Positions 17,375 through 26,852 are shown, counted from the stretch's first letter. The stretch is 64,000 bases of DNA from an uncultured Clostridia bacterium (GCA_934122085.1 CAKOVS010000007.1:39127-103126); one strand, 5' to 3'. The notes: a model not told the origin generated them from the letters alone. A program made the numbers and translations.

Positions 17375-18229
17375 TTGAAAACTTTAATTGTTCCTAACAA
17401 ATATAATGAAAAAAAACTTTGTAATTTTATTTTAACATCTTTTCCGAATTTATCTCAAAATATTTTATACAAAGCTCTTAGACAAAAAGACATAAAAATT
17501 AATGGAAAAAGGGTTAATAAAGATTGTACTATTTTTGAAAATGATGAATTAAATATATTTATTGCCGATTCTTTGCTTTTTCCAGAAATTCATCTAGATA
17601 TTGTTTTTGAAGATAATAATATTTTAGTAATTAATAAACCTATAAATCTCGAAGTTGTTGGTGAAAATAGTTTAACAACTTTAGTACATCAAAAATATCC
17701 CAAACAAAAACCAATGCCTTGTCATAGACTTGATAGAAATACAACTGGATTAGTTTTATTTGCGAAAAATGACATTGCCTTAAATATTTTATTTGATAAG
17801 TTTAAAAAACATGAAATAAAAAAATCTTATACAGCTCTAGTTTATGGAATTCCTAAAATAAAAGAATCTAGACTTGAAGCTTATTTATTTAAAGATAATA
17901 AAAAATCACTTGTATATATTTCTGATGATTTTAAACCTGGTTACCAGAAAATTATAACTTCTTATTCCGTAATAAAAGAATTTAATAATAATACCTCTTT
18001 ATTAGAAGTTAATATTGAAACTGGACGTACTCATCAAATTAGAGCACATCTAGCTCATATAGGATATCCTATTATTGGTGATGGCAAATATGGTATTAAT
18101 CAAATAAATAAACAATTTGGATATAAATATCAACAACTTAATAGTTTTAAATTAGAATTTAATTTTGTAACAGATGCTGGTATTTTAAATTATTTGAATG
18201 GAATGATTATTGAACAAAAAAATAGTTGA
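17375..18229 (+). CDS. RluA-family 23S rRNA pseudouridine synthase
   Basis: A 284-residue RluA/RluD-type synthase that isomerises uridine to pseudouridine in RNA. It has an S4-like N-terminal region (ALRQKDIKINGKRVNKD) and the catalytic motif HRLDRNTTGLVLFAK with the aspartate nucleophile. The conserved GRTHQIRAHLAHIGYPIIGD follows. The start is TTG at 17375, chosen because GGAGG (17365-17369) is correctly spaced; the longer frame from 17330 has no such site. Transcribed away from the M23 gene. The exact target uridine cannot be told. Confidence 0.92.
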   Translation: MKTLIVPNKYNEKKLCNFILTSFPNLSQNILYKALRQKDIKINGKRVNKDCTIFENDELNIFIADSLLFPEIHLDIVFEDNNILVINKPINLEVVGENSLTTLVHQKYPKQKPMPCHRLDRNTTGLVLFAKNDIALNILFDKFKKHEIKKSYTALVYGIPKIKESRLEAYLFKDNKKSLVYISDDFKPGYQKIITSYSVIKEFNNNTSLLEVNIETGRTHQIRAHLAHIGYPIIGDGKYGINQINKQFGYKYQQLNSFKLEFNFVTDAGILNYLNGMIIEQKNS

Positions 18230-18268
18230 ATTTTGTCAACTATCAAATTTTATCCAACAAATTGTATA

Positions 18269-18344
18269 TGGTGCCACCAAGCAGAATCGAACTGCTGGCC
18301 TACGGGTTACGAATCCGTCGCTCTACCAACTGAGCTATAGTGGC
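18269..18344 (-). tRNA. tRNA-Thr (anticodon CGT)
   Basis: A 76-base minus-strand cloverleaf with encoded CCA. The acceptor begins GCCACTA and pairs with TGGTGGC. The D arm is GCTC-AGTTGGTA-GAGC and the T arm AGCAG-TTCGATT-CTGCT. The anticodon loop is TTCGTAA, reading ACG (Thr). The last anticodon-stem pair is A-C, a mild oddity. Confidence 0.95.
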
Positions 18345-18533
18345 AATACAAAATAAATATAACATAGTTTCTTAAAAATAACAATAGCTTTGTAAATATT
18401 TTAATTTTTATTATTTAAGCTATTGTAAATTTACACTTCTTATGATAATCTATGTATTAATGTTTGTCTTTATATCACAAGAATGATTATTTAGTGAATT
18501 TATTGTTATCTTTTGCATTTTTAGGAGGACTTT

Positions 18534-18719
18534 ATGAATAATATTAATTTTTTCTCTGTATTAATAAGTAATTTTAAATGTGCTTTTTGTAGTAATAAGT
18601 TTTGTGAAGTAAGGTATTTTCCACAAAGAAGAAATTCTTATTTTTATAATGGAAAAAAATATTTTATCCAATGTGAAAAAGATGTTAATAAATATTACGA
18701 TAAAGTGTTTAAATTATAA
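18534..18719 (+). CDS. Small cysteine-containing protein, unknown
   Basis: A 61-residue protein preceded by a good AGGAGG site (18522-18527). It contains CAFCSNKFCE at about 17-26, which could bind a metal like half a zinc ribbon, and a basic, aromatic-rich C-terminal half. No homologue is recognised. Its A/T-rich codon use resembles the host genome. It is followed by the terminator at 18725. Moderately likely to be real because of the ribosome binding site. Confidence 0.55.
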   Translation: MNNINFFSVLISNFKCAFCSNKFCEVRYFPQRRNSYFYNGKKYFIQCEKDVNKYYDKVFKL

Positions 18720-18724
18720 CTTTA

Positions 18725-18774
18725 TAACCCAAAAGGTTGCACAACCATTTACATGATTGTACAACCTTTTGGTT
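18725..18774. terminator. Bidirectional terminator
   Basis: AACCCAAAAGGTTG... pairs with ...CAACCTTTTGGTT across a short loop. It lies between the convergent 18534 and 18778 genes and serves both. Confidence 0.85.
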
Positions 18775-18777
18775 AAT

Positions 18778-19725
18778 TTACTGGTGCTTTGCCATTAGGC
18801 TGTCAAACAGTTTCTGACATGCATCATTCTCGAATACGGTCTGCCAAGACTTCAACTCCTTTACAATCTCAATTACTTTCGCAACCGACTGAATTTGGCC
18901 AATGGTCATTTCCTTACATAGACTAGTATTGCTGCTCGCAATCCCAATCCAATCAACTGCACTATCTTCAGGAATTTTAATTTCAGTGCAAGCACTTACC
19001 TCAATATCCCCAGAAGCATAGACGAAAATATCCACAGTATTCAGGGCTTGAATTTCTTCTTCCAGTGCCTGAAGCATTGCTCGCTTTTGGGCAAGAGTCT
19101 CATTGGCTTCAGATACTTTTCCTACAATTTCATTCAACTCGTCATTCAAGCTAATGACCTGAACTTGAGTCTCCAGAATTTTATTTTTGTAGTCTTCCAA
19201 AACTGCCTTTAATTTAGGAAGTTCTTGAGTCTGGATTACCCTTTTGCGAGAAATTAACTCGTCATGATTCACCTCAAGAGCAATTATGTTCTGCTGCAGT
19301 GTGGCAGCCTTTTCTTGCTCTTCAGTGAGTAACTTTAGCCTTTTTTCTTGTTCCTGAACCATTTTAACCTCTGCTCCTTCTTCGATGTCAGCTTTTTCGT
19401 TTTTATCCGAAATTTTTTCTTCCTGAGTTTCCACTGCCTCTGCGCCCTGAATTTCTGCAGCTTCAATTTTTGCTTCAGGCTCATTCGTCTCAGTATTGTC
19501 CTTTTTCTTAGCTGACTTCTTCAGAACTTCATTCTGCTTTAAGTCCCGTTTGATTTCTCCGATGTCTCCGTGAAATAAATCACGAAGTAGCTCCATGAAC
19601 TCATCCTCAGAAATACCATAATTCTTCAAGAAATCTGAAGCTGTCCAATGGTTCTTCACCTTCATCTTCACCGTCTTTGCGCTAATAGCCTTGCCCTTCA
19701 GCTTTCTCATCTTTTTATTCTCCAA
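18778..19725 (-). CDS. Coiled-coil protein of unknown function (cassette partner)
   Basis: A 315-residue soluble protein. It has a basic N-terminus with a short helical domain (WTASDFLKNYGISEDEFMEL at about 27-46). A charged E/K-rich linker follows (about 70-115), then a long coiled coil (about 118-228), and a compact C-terminal domain (VDIFVYASGDIEV onward). It overlaps the HTH gene upstream by 11 bases, so the two are translationally coupled. Base composition is clearly higher in GC than in its neighbours, with codons such as GCC, CTG and CTC rare elsewhere, suggesting transfer. Function unknown; a DNA- or protein-scaffolding role is only a guess. Confidence 0.75.
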   Translation of the reverse strand: MENKKMRKLKGKAISAKTVKMKVKNHWTASDFLKNYGISEDEFMELLRDLFHGDIGEIKRDLKQNEVLKKSAKKKDNTETNEPEAKIEAAEIQGAEAVETQEEKISDKNEKADIEEGAEVKMVQEQEKRLKLLTEEQEKAATLQQNIIALEVNHDELISRKRVIQTQELPKLKAVLEDYKNKILETQVQVISLNDELNEIVGKVSEANETLAQKRAMLQALEEEIQALNTVDIFVYASGDIEVSACTEIKIPEDSAVDWIGIASSNTSLCKEMTIGQIQSVAKVIEIVKELKSWQTVFENDACQKLFDSLMAKHQ

Positions 19726-20047
19726 TCATACTGTCGATTTTTTTAATAATATTATCAATATCATTAACCGTCTTTTGGAACTGCAAATTTAATTCTTCTC
19801 CATCAACTAATGTTTTGACTGCCCTATCAGAATTTCCAGATTGGGATTTATGCCAGCTTTTCACTAGCAATAACTCGTCCCGTTCTACTCCGTTTAAATC
19901 TGCGACTTCCTGCAAAACGCCGTATGCATGTCCACAAGAAATCTTACAAATTTCAGCAATTTCAGGAACTTTGTACCCCTTCTCATGCCACTTCATGAAA
20001 TTCCTGATATAGAATTTCACTTTTTCTGTCCTGTTATTTGCACCCAT
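19715..20047 (-). CDS. Small helix-turn-helix protein (cassette)
   Basis: About 110 residues from ATG 20047, chosen because AAAGGAGG lies just upstream; a longer frame from 20089 would start before that site. The middle (GYKVPEIAEICKISCGHAYG) looks like a helix-turn-helix of the kind that reads DNA or recruits a repressor, and the C-terminal part is helical. It forms a two-gene unit with the coiled-coil gene (11-base overlap). The higher GC than the surrounding genome suggests acquisition. It could be an autoregulator or a phage/plasmid-type small DNA-binding protein. Confidence 0.75.
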   Translation of the reverse strand: MGANNRTEKVKFYIRNFMKWHEKGYKVPEIAEICKISCGHAYGVLQEVADLNGVERDELLLVKSWHKSQSGNSDRAVKTLVDGEELNLQFQKTVNDIDNIIKKIDSMIGE

Positions 20048-20119
20048 AGTAAACCTCCTTTGGTGCGTATAAAATTTTTTACTACGCAAAACAACAAATG
20101 CTATTTTGCACTTATGTTA

Positions 20120-20148
20120 AGTATATCACAATATTCATTTTTTTGCAA
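20120..20148 (-). promoter_or_regulatory. Promoter of the HTH/coiled-coil pair
   Basis: On the minus strand, TTGCAA (20148-20143), 17-bp spacer, TATACT (20125-20120). Confidence 0.7.
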
Positions 20149-20165
20149 TTATTTACTAATTTACC

Positions 20166-20194
20166 TTGTATATTGGTAAAAATTGTGATATAAA
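20166..20194 (+). promoter_or_regulatory. Promoter of the response regulator gene
   Basis: TTGTAT (20166-20171), 17-bp spacer, TATAAA (20189-20194), followed by CGGAGG and ATG at 20223. Divergent from the HTH promoter. Confidence 0.65.
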
Positions 20195-20222
20195 ATATGT
20201 ATAACTTAATCGGAGGTCTTAT

Positions 20223-20981
20223 ATGGAAAACAATAATTTTGATGATGAAAAGAAAACAATTTTAATAGTTGATGATGAACAAAAAATTGTAGATTTACTT
20301 GTTCATAACTTAACTAGAGAAGGTTATAATACAATTGAAGCAAATGATGGCCAAACTGCAATAGATTTGGCAATTTCTCAACGTCCTGATTTAATTTTAC
20401 TAGATGTAATGATTCCTCGTGTTGATGGTCTTACTGTTTGTAAAAAAATAAAAAACTATTATAATGTTCCTATTTTAATGGTTTCTGCTAAAGATGACGA
20501 ACTAGACAAAATCGTTGGATTAGAAATTGGTGCAGATGATTATATAACAAAACCATTTAGTGTAAGAGAAGTTGTAGCTAGAGTAAAAGCTAATTTAAGA
20601 AAATCTGAAACACATTATGATAGTTTAAAATCTTCACATGATTCAGACTCTCAGAGAGAAACTAAAAAACAAAATACTATAAAAATCGGTGACCTAACTT
20701 TAGACTTAGAAAAATATGAGGTTAATGTTAATGGAACCATTGTAAATTTAACTTTAAGAGAATTTGAAGTTTTAAAATATTTAGCACAACAACAAGGACA
20801 AGTTGTTACAAGAGAATCACTTCTTGAACAAGTTTGGGGATATGAATATTATGGAGATATTAGAACTGTTGATGTTACTGTTAGAAGAATTAGAGAAAGA
20901 ATTGAAAAAGATACTTCTAATCCTAAATATTTAATTACTAAAAGAGGAATTGGTTATTATATTCCAAATTTTGAACAATAA
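20223..20981 (+). CDS. OmpR/WalR-type response regulator (orphan)
   Basis: A 252-residue two-component regulator. The receiver domain (about 13-128) has the acidic pair VDDE, the phospho-acceptor aspartate in LILLDVMIP, the switch region VSAKDD and the conserved lysine in ITKPFS. A linker of about 30 polar residues leads to a winged-helix DNA-binding domain (about 155-250; REFEVLKYL, VWGYEYYGDIRTVDVTVRRIR). It most resembles WalR/PhoP-type regulators of cell-wall or phosphate genes. No histidine kinase is adjacent: a terminator follows directly and the next gene is convergent, so its partner is elsewhere. Confidence 0.92.
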   Translation: MENNNFDDEKKTILIVDDEQKIVDLLVHNLTREGYNTIEANDGQTAIDLAISQRPDLILLDVMIPRVDGLTVCKKIKNYYNVPILMVSAKDDELDKIVGLEIGADDYITKPFSVREVVARVKANLRKSETHYDSLKSSHDSDSQRETKKQNTIKIGDLTLDLEKYEVNVNGTIVNLTLREFEVLKYLAQQQGQVVTRESLLEQVWGYEYYGDIRTVDVTVRRIRERIEKDTSNPKYLITKRGIGYYIPNFEQ

Positions 20982-20988
20982 CAATATA

Positions 20989-21018
20989 AAAGCTATGCAA
21001 CAAAATTTGCATAGCTTT
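20989..21018. terminator. Bidirectional terminator
   Basis: AAAGCTATGCAA pairs perfectly with TTGCATAGCTTT across a 6-base loop, between the convergent regulator and YnbB-family genes. Confidence 0.9.
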
Positions 21019-21023
21019 CTTTA

Positions 21024-22274
21024 CTATTTTAAATTTGATAATGCTTTCATTATTCCTAATTTACCATATTGATATGTAAGTCCACCTTGCATATATGCAA
21101 TATATGGCGCTCTAATTGGTCCATCACAGCTTAACTCTATTGTTGACCCTTCTGTAAATGTTCCTGCTGCCATAATTACTTGATCATCATATCCTCCCAT
21201 TGCACTTGGCTCTGGAATTACATTTGAATCTATTGGAGAACCCATTTGAATTCCCTGACAGAATTTTACTAATTTTTCTGCATTCCCTAATTCTATTGTT
21301 TGAACAATATCTGCTCTTTTTTCATTATATAAAGGATCTACTTTATATCCTAATTTTTCTAATATTCTACTTGCAAATACAGCTGTTTTTACTGCACTTG
21401 CCACTACACTTGGTGCAAAAAATAGTCCTTTTATAAATGGTATATTTTGATTTAATGATGGTCCTATTTCTTTTCCAACTCCAGGAGCAGTAAGTCTTTC
21501 TGCGCATAATTCTATTAAGTCTTTTCTTCCTACAATATATGCACCACTTGTTGCAATACCTGCTCCTAAGTTTTTCATTAAAGAACCAACTATAATATCT
21601 GCTCCAACATCTGTTGGCTCTTTTTCTTCAACAAATTCTCCATAACAATTATCTACCATTATTATAACTTCTTGATTTACTTCTCTTATTGCTTTTATTG
21701 CTTTTTCAATTTTGTCAATTGTTAAACTTTTTCTTGTTGAATATCCTTTTGATCTTTGAATTTCTATTAATTTTATATCTTTTTTTGATACTCTTTCTTT
21801 TATTGAATTAATGTCAAAATCATTATCAATTAATTCTATTTGTTCATATTTTACTCCAAATGCTTTTAGTGAACTCTTACTTTCTTCTTTGCTTATTCCT
21901 ATTGCAGTTTGTAATGTATCATAGGGTGCTCCAGAAATGCTTAACATCGTATCTCCTGGACGTAAAATTCCAAACAATGTTACAGCTAGAGCATGTGTTC
22001 CAGATATTAGTTGTGCTCTTACTAATGCATCTTCAGTATTAAATATTTTTGCATAAATCTCTTCTATTTTATTTCTTCCAATTTCATCAATTCCATATCC
22101 TGTTGATGAATGTAAATGCATTTCTGATAATCCACATTCTTGAAATGCTGATAACACTTTTAAACTGTTTATTTCTTCTATTTTCTCAATATTTTTAAAT
22201 ATTGGTTGTATTTCTTGTTCAACTTCTTCTGATAAATCTAAAATTTCTTTTTTTATTCCAAATTTCTGATACAT
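21024..22274 (-). CDS. PLP-dependent methionine gamma-lyase-family protein (YnbB)
   Basis: A 416-residue protein of the family annotated as 'methionine gamma-lyase family' or 'aluminium resistance protein' (YnbB-like). It has the fold type I PLP enzyme layout. The cofactor-contacting region is SGTHALAVTLFGILRPGD, an aspartate lies in IIMVDNCYGEF, and the probable Schiff-base lysine is in GSLMKNLGAG. C-S lyase chemistry is likely, but the physiological substrate is uncertain. It lies downstream of sigE in the same direction, in the position common for Clostridia. Confidence 0.9.
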   Translation of the reverse strand: MYQKFGIKKEILDLSEEVEQEIQPIFKNIEKIEEINSLKVLSAFQECGLSEMHLHSSTGYGIDEIGRNKIEEIYAKIFNTEDALVRAQLISGTHALAVTLFGILRPGDTMLSISGAPYDTLQTAIGISKEESKSSLKAFGVKYEQIELIDNDFDINSIKERVSKKDIKLIEIQRSKGYSTRKSLTIDKIEKAIKAIREVNQEVIIMVDNCYGEFVEEKEPTDVGADIIVGSLMKNLGAGIATSGAYIVGRKDLIELCAERLTAPGVGKEIGPSLNQNIPFIKGLFFAPSVVASAVKTAVFASRILEKLGYKVDPLYNEKRADIVQTIELGNAEKLVKFCQGIQMGSPIDSNVIPEPSAMGGYDDQVIMAAGTFTEGSTIELSCDGPIRAPYIAYMQGGLTYQYGKLGIMKALSNLK

Positions 22275-22391
22275 ATAATAATATCCTTATATAATAAATA
22301 TTTAGGTTTTTTATGTGTCTGCCTATAAACACATAATTATTATAACATTTTCTTTTTGATAAGTCTACTATTTATTATATATTTATGTAAT

Positions 22392-23129
22392 CTATCCTGT
22401 TTTACTCATTATATCTTTTCTCATTTTTCCTATTATCTTTTTTTCTAGTCTTGATATGTAACTTTGTGAAATTCCTAATTCGTCTGCTACCTCTTTTTGA
22501 GTTTTTTCTCTCCCACTAATAAAACCAAATCTCATTTCCATTATATTTTTTTCCCTAGAGTTTAATTTTTTGATTGCTTCTTTTAAAAGTTTCATATCTA
22601 CTTCATCTTCCAAATTTCTATATGTAATATCTGGATCTGTTCCTAATATATCTGATAATAAAAGTTCATTTCCATCACTATCTTTATTTAATGGTTCATC
22701 AATTGATACTTCTGTTTTTATTTTATTATTTCTCCTTAAATACATTAATATTTCATTTTCAATACATCTCGATGCATATGTTGCTAATTTTATCTTTTTT
22801 TCTGAATTAAATGTATTTACACTTTTCATCAAGCCTATTGTTCCAATCGATATTAAGTCTTCGATTCCTATTCCTGTATTTTCAAATTTTTTGGCTATAT
22901 ATACTACAAGTCTTAGATTCCTTTCTACTAATGTTTTTCTGGCATATTCTCTTTCATCTGTTTCTAATTTTTTTATCATTTCCTCTTCTTCTTTTTGATC
23001 TAATGGTGCTGGTAATGTTTGACTACCTGCAACATAAAATATCGGCAATATTTCATCATTTAGTTTTCCTTCAATATATTTTGCACATAAATTATTTATA
23101 CTATTTTTAATAATCTCTAAAAAATTCAT
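22392..23129 (-). CDS. sigE: Sporulation sigma factor sigma-E (pro-form)
   Basis: A 245-residue sigma-70 family protein. A hydrophobic pro-sequence (about 1-30) is followed by region 2 (VVYIAKKFENTGIGIEDLISIGTIGLMKSVNTF) and region 4 with the HTH TQKEVADELGISQSYISRLE. It directs mother-cell gene expression early in sporulation and is activated by SpoIIGA cleavage of the pro-sequence. It is encoded right after spoIIGA, the classical arrangement. A terminator-like hairpin lies between the two genes, so sigE may depend on read-through or on a promoter of its own. Confidence 0.97.
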   Translation of the reverse strand: MNFLEIIKNSINNLCAKYIEGKLNDEILPIFYVAGSQTLPAPLDQKEEEEMIKKLETDEREYARKTLVERNLRLVVYIAKKFENTGIGIEDLISIGTIGLMKSVNTFNSEKKIKLATYASRCIENEILMYLRRNNKIKTEVSIDEPLNKDSDGNELLLSDILGTDPDITYRNLEDEVDMKLLKEAIKKLNSREKNIMEMRFGFISGREKTQKEVADELGISQSYISRLEKKIIGKMRKDIMSKTG

Positions 23130-23223
23130 TTTACATTCCTTTCTTTTAATTTTAATTCATCACCTCTTTCTTGATTTTTATTGTACAACTCTAATAGAAA
23201 AAAAGCTGTCTTTTCTTATTGTA

Positions 23224-23260
23224 GAAAAAAAGAAATAATCGCTACTATTCGATTATTTCT
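23224..23260 (-). terminator. Hairpin/terminator between spoIIGA and sigE
   Basis: AGAAATAATC (23231-23240) pairs with GATTATTTCT (23251-23260) across a 10-base loop. On the minus strand it is followed by a run of Ts. Confidence 0.75.
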
Positions 23261-23308
23261 CTTTTATTTATTTACTTTTCTTCTAATTATTTTAAATATT
23301 TTTATTAT

Positions 23309-24196
23309 CTATAATAAATCTACACCAATTAAGGCTCTATATTCGCCTTTTTTTGTCAAACTTCTTTCATATATACCAATTATAATATTAGAAGTTTTTT
23401 TCTCCTCATCTTCGCTTTTCACTACAATCTCAGATATTTTTATTCCAACTAACATACCATTTTCTTTTCCTAATGATGAAAAAGGTATACACCTTAATTT
23501 TGGAAGATATTCATCTTGTATATCTTGTGGTAAATTTTCTAAATTTCCACATAAAATATTTTCTAAGTTTTTTAATATTTCCTTTGGAATAATGCCTTCT
23601 AGTAATGACTCTTCCACTATCACAACTGGAGTATTGGTAATTGGCTCTTTTACAAGATTTCCTGTATCTATCATTGCTTTTGTTTCTATTTGTTTTTCAT
23701 TTATTTTCAACTTTATATAACAATACATATCTTTTGCATTAAATTTTGTTTTTATTATTTTAATTGATATTTTTATTATTACAAATGCCATAATTGCACC
23801 TAACATTATTACTTTTAATACATATTCTCCAGTAAATAATCCATTTTTTATATTTATATTTTCTGGTCTTAAAAAATATATTAAATTTAATGCTACTCCA
23901 CCAAATACAAATGATGTTAAATAAAAAATTATAATCTGTTTAAACATTTTCTTTGAATTTTGTGGTTTAAATGCTATGTAAATCATTACTATTGATAATA
24001 TAAATTTGGATATTATTGATGAATATATAGTAAATTTTGTTATATACATTAATATCGAGTAAATTGATCCAATTGTTGAAGATATTATTAATCTAATAAT
24101 TTTTACTTTTTGTTTTAATATAATTGATGTTGCATATAAAATAATTGCATTCATTATTATATTTTCAATAAATATTATATCAATATATATTGTCAT
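23309..24196 (-). CDS. spoIIGA: Sigma-E processing peptidase
   Basis: About 295 residues from ATG 24196; GGAGG lies just before it, and an apparent TTG start at 24208 falls inside that site. Five or so N-terminal membrane helices (about 1-150) precede a cytoplasmic aspartic-protease domain with the catalytic AMIDTGNLVKEP (Asp near 177). It dimerises and cleaves pro-sigma-E when activated by forespore SpoIIR. It lies between ftsZ and sigE, the conserved clostridial order that ties division to sporulation. Confidence 0.96.
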   Translation of the reverse strand: MTIYIDIIFIENIIMNAIILYATSIILKQKVKIIRLIISSTIGSIYSILMYITKFTIYSSIISKFILSIVMIYIAFKPQNSKKMFKQIIIFYLTSFVFGGVALNLIYFLRPENINIKNGLFTGEYVLKVIMLGAIMAFVIIKISIKIIKTKFNAKDMYCYIKLKINEKQIETKAMIDTGNLVKEPITNTPVVIVEESLLEGIIPKEILKNLENILCGNLENLPQDIQDEYLPKLRCIPFSSLGKENGMLVGIKISEIVVKSEDEEKKTSNIIIGIYERSLTKKGEYRALIGVDLL

Positions 24197-24312
24197 AATA
24201 ACCTCCAAATATAATATATTTTTTCACTTAAGTATTATACCATATTTAGGACTAGAATTTTGTCATTATATGAAAAAATCCACATACTATTTCTAGTACA
24301 TGAATTCTCTTA

Positions 24313-25422
24313 TTACATATTTTTTCCTTTATTTTTACGTAAGAATGCTGGGATATCTAAATCTCCTGAATTAGAATTGTCTGTAGATGTTGGAATTGAA
24401 TTTATTTTCTTATCCCATTGTTTATTTACAAAGCTATCTACACTTGAAGCAACTCTTGCTTCTGGTTTTTCAAATCCTGTTGCAATAACTGTAATTTGAA
24501 TATCTTCTCCCATATTTGGATCTGTAACTGTACCAAATATTATATTTGCTTCAGGATCTACACTGCGTTGAACAAGTTCTGCTGCTGTATTAACTTCATG
24601 TAATCCTAAATCTTCACCACCTGTGATATTTATGATTACTCCTCTTGCTCCTTCTATTGATGTTTCTAGTAATGGACTTTGTACAGCTTGTTTTGCAGCA
24701 TCTTCTGCTCTGTTTTCTCCTGATGCTCTACCAATACCCATATGTGCCATTCCTGTATCTTTCATTATTGTTTTAACATCTGCAAAGTCTAAGTTTACTG
24801 TTCCTGTAACTGCTATTAAGTCTGATATACCTTGTACACCTTGTCTTAATACATCATCAGCCATTCTAAATGCATCATTTATTGATGTTTTTCTATCTAT
24901 TATTTGTAATAATTTATCATTTGGTATTACTACTAATGCATCTACTTTACCTTTTAAACTTTCTATTCCGCGTTCAGCTTGTGAAAGTCTTTTCTTTCCC
25001 TCAAATGTAAATGGTTTTGTTACAACACCTATTGTTAATATTCCCATTTCTTTTGCTGATTGTGCAACTATTGGTGCAGCACCTGTACCTGTTCCACCAC
25101 CCATTCCGGCTGTAACAAATACCATATCTGCTCCGCGTAAAGTTTCTGCGATTTCAGATTTATTTTCTTCTGCTGATTGTGCTCCTATATCTGGATTAGC
25201 ACCAGCTCCTAAACCTCTTGTTATTTTTTCTCCAATTTGAATTTTAGCACTTGCTTTTGACTTTTGTAATGCTTGCCTATCTGTATTAACTGCGATAAAG
25301 TCTACTCCTTTTATTCCCGCTTCAATCATTCTATTTACTGCATTATTTCCAGCACCACCAACACCTATTACTTTTATTGTTGCAGCACCGTCCATCATTG
25401 TTTCTTCTTCATACTCTTTCAT
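24313..25422 (-). CDS. ftsZ: Cell division protein FtsZ
   Basis: A 369-residue tubulin-like GTPase forming the division ring. The G-box GGGTGTGAAP is at about 108-117, and the T7 synergy loop region is NLDFADVKTIM. The conserved C-terminal peptide GDLDIPAFLRK, which binds FtsA, is present after a short variable linker. GGGGAGG lies before the ATG. It lies 36 bases downstream of ftsA in the same operon. Confidence 0.99.
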   Translation of the reverse strand: MKEYEEETMMDGAATIKVIGVGGAGNNAVNRMIEAGIKGVDFIAVNTDRQALQKSKASAKIQIGEKITRGLGAGANPDIGAQSAEENKSEIAETLRGADMVFVTAGMGGGTGTGAAPIVAQSAKEMGILTIGVVTKPFTFEGKKRLSQAERGIESLKGKVDALVVIPNDKLLQIIDRKTSINDAFRMADDVLRQGVQGISDLIAVTGTVNLDFADVKTIMKDTGMAHMGIGRASGENRAEDAAKQAVQSPLLETSIEGARGVIINITGGEDLGLHEVNTAAELVQRSVDPEANIIFGTVTDPNMGEDIQITVIATGFEKPEARVASSVDSFVNKQWDKKINSIPTSTDNSNSGDLDIPAFLRKNKGKNM

Positions 25423-25458
25423 TAAGTTTTCCTCCCCATAAAACTAAATTATTTTTCT

Positions 25459-26688
25459 TTAAGAATAAAAGAACTCTTTTACTCTATCTATTATTGTTCT
25501 AAATATACTTTCATTTGGCTGTCTATCTATACTGCTTGATACAGATTTTACATAAGGTCTTGCAGCAATATATCTAACAAGTGCATAACTAGTTCTAAAT
25601 TCTGGCTTTATTGTACTTATTAGTCTTCCAGTTGACATTTTTACAGGTATATTTAAATTTATTTTTCCTGCTACATCACTTTTATTAATTGTTGTAATAC
25701 CTCTTCCTGTTAATATAACAGTATTTATGTTTTGCTTTACATTATTATTTGTTATATCTTTATTTATTAATGTAAATATTTCCTCAATTCTTGCTTCAAT
25801 TATTTCTATTAGTTCTGAACTTTTTATTATTTTATTTCTATTTTCATCTTTGCAAGTATTTAACATTATTTCATTATCATTATCTATAAATGACTTTAAT
25901 GCAAGTCCATATTGTTTTTTTAGTTTTTCTGCTTCTTCTTCTGAAATATTTAATACTAATGATATATCATTTGTAATATTATCTCCCCCAAGAGGAATTG
26001 TATTTGTATAAGTAAAATTATTGCCTTCAAATACACCAATTTCTGTATTTCCTGCCCCAATATCAAGTAACATTACATTATCATATAATTCATTAGTATC
26101 TAACATTAAATTTTTTTCTGCTAAAGCTGTTGGAACTATTCCATCAATTTCGATTCCAACTCTTTTAAAGATTGATGTTAATTGTCTTACATAATCTTTA
26201 TTTGCTAAGATAACTTGTGCTTTTAACGTGAAATTTGAGCTTAAATTGCCAACTGGGTCTGCGACAATTTTTCCGTTATCAAGTATTACTTCTGATGGTA
26301 CTATATCTATTATTGTTTTCCCTTCTGGTATCTCAATATCTTTAGCTTGTACAATTGCACTTTGAACATCTTTTAATGATATTCCTGCAAATTTATCTTT
26401 TAATTCTTTTACAATACTATTTTGAACTATTGTAACTTCTTTTCCTGGAATTGTTACATATGCTGAGTTTATTTTAAATTCCGCTTCCTCCTCAGCATCT
26501 TTTATAGTTTTTGCAACACTTAAACTAACTTCTTCTTCATTGATAATTTTGCCTTTTTTTATACCATTACATTTACAAGATGTGCTACATAGTGTTTCTA
26601 TTTGTCCAAAGTTATTGACTTCACCAACAACTGTACAAACCTTAGATGTACCTATATCAATACCAACTATGATATCACCTATTGCCAA
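25459..26688 (-). CDS. ftsA: Cell division protein FtsA
   Basis: A 409-residue actin-like ATPase that tethers FtsZ to the membrane. It has the phosphate-1 motif GIDIGTSKVCTVVGE at the start, the SHS2 domain that replaces actin subdomain 1B, and the phosphate-2 motif LLDIGAGNTEIGVFE. The C-terminal amphipathic helix (RTIIDRVKEFFYS) binds the membrane. It lies directly upstream of ftsZ and has its own promoter (26753-26781). Confidence 0.97.
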   Translation of the reverse strand: MAIGDIIVGIDIGTSKVCTVVGEVNNFGQIETLCSTSCKCNGIKKGKIINEEEVSLSVAKTIKDAEEEAEFKINSAYVTIPGKEVTIVQNSIVKELKDKFAGISLKDVQSAIVQAKDIEIPEGKTIIDIVPSEVILDNGKIVADPVGNLSSNFTLKAQVILANKDYVRQLTSIFKRVGIEIDGIVPTALAEKNLMLDTNELYDNVMLLDIGAGNTEIGVFEGNNFTYTNTIPLGGDNITNDISLVLNISEEEAEKLKKQYGLALKSFIDNDNEIMLNTCKDENRNKIIKSSELIEIIEARIEEIFTLINKDITNNNVKQNINTVILTGRGITTINKSDVAGKINLNIPVKMSTGRLISTIKPEFRTSYALVRYIAARPYVKSVSSSIDRQPNESIFRTIIDRVKEFFYS

Positions 26689-26752
26689 AATGATTCCTCC
26701 ATTTATTTTTGTTAAAATTTCTATATTATATAGATTGTTTTCTTCTTTGTTA

Positions 26753-26781
26753 TATATATTACATTTTCATAAAAAAGTCAA
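26753..26781 (-). promoter_or_regulatory. ftsAZ promoter
   Basis: On the minus strand, TTGACT (26781-26776), 17-bp spacer, TATATA (26758-26753), about 65 bases upstream of the ftsA start. Confidence 0.7.
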
Positions 26782-26852
26782 TATAAATTGAAACATTTTT
26801 GAAATAATTTTGTAATATTTTGATATTCGTGTAATATGTTTGTAATATATTT

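Noticed and set aside
18269..20089. Genomic island integrated at tRNA-Thr
   Set aside because: No integrase and no direct repeat of the tRNA 3' end were seen, and the foreign-looking genes lie on the 5' side of the tRNA.
22311..22334. Terminator between sigE and the YnbB-family gene
   Set aside because: The TATGTGT/ACACATA hairpin is followed by As, not Ts, in the direction of transcription.
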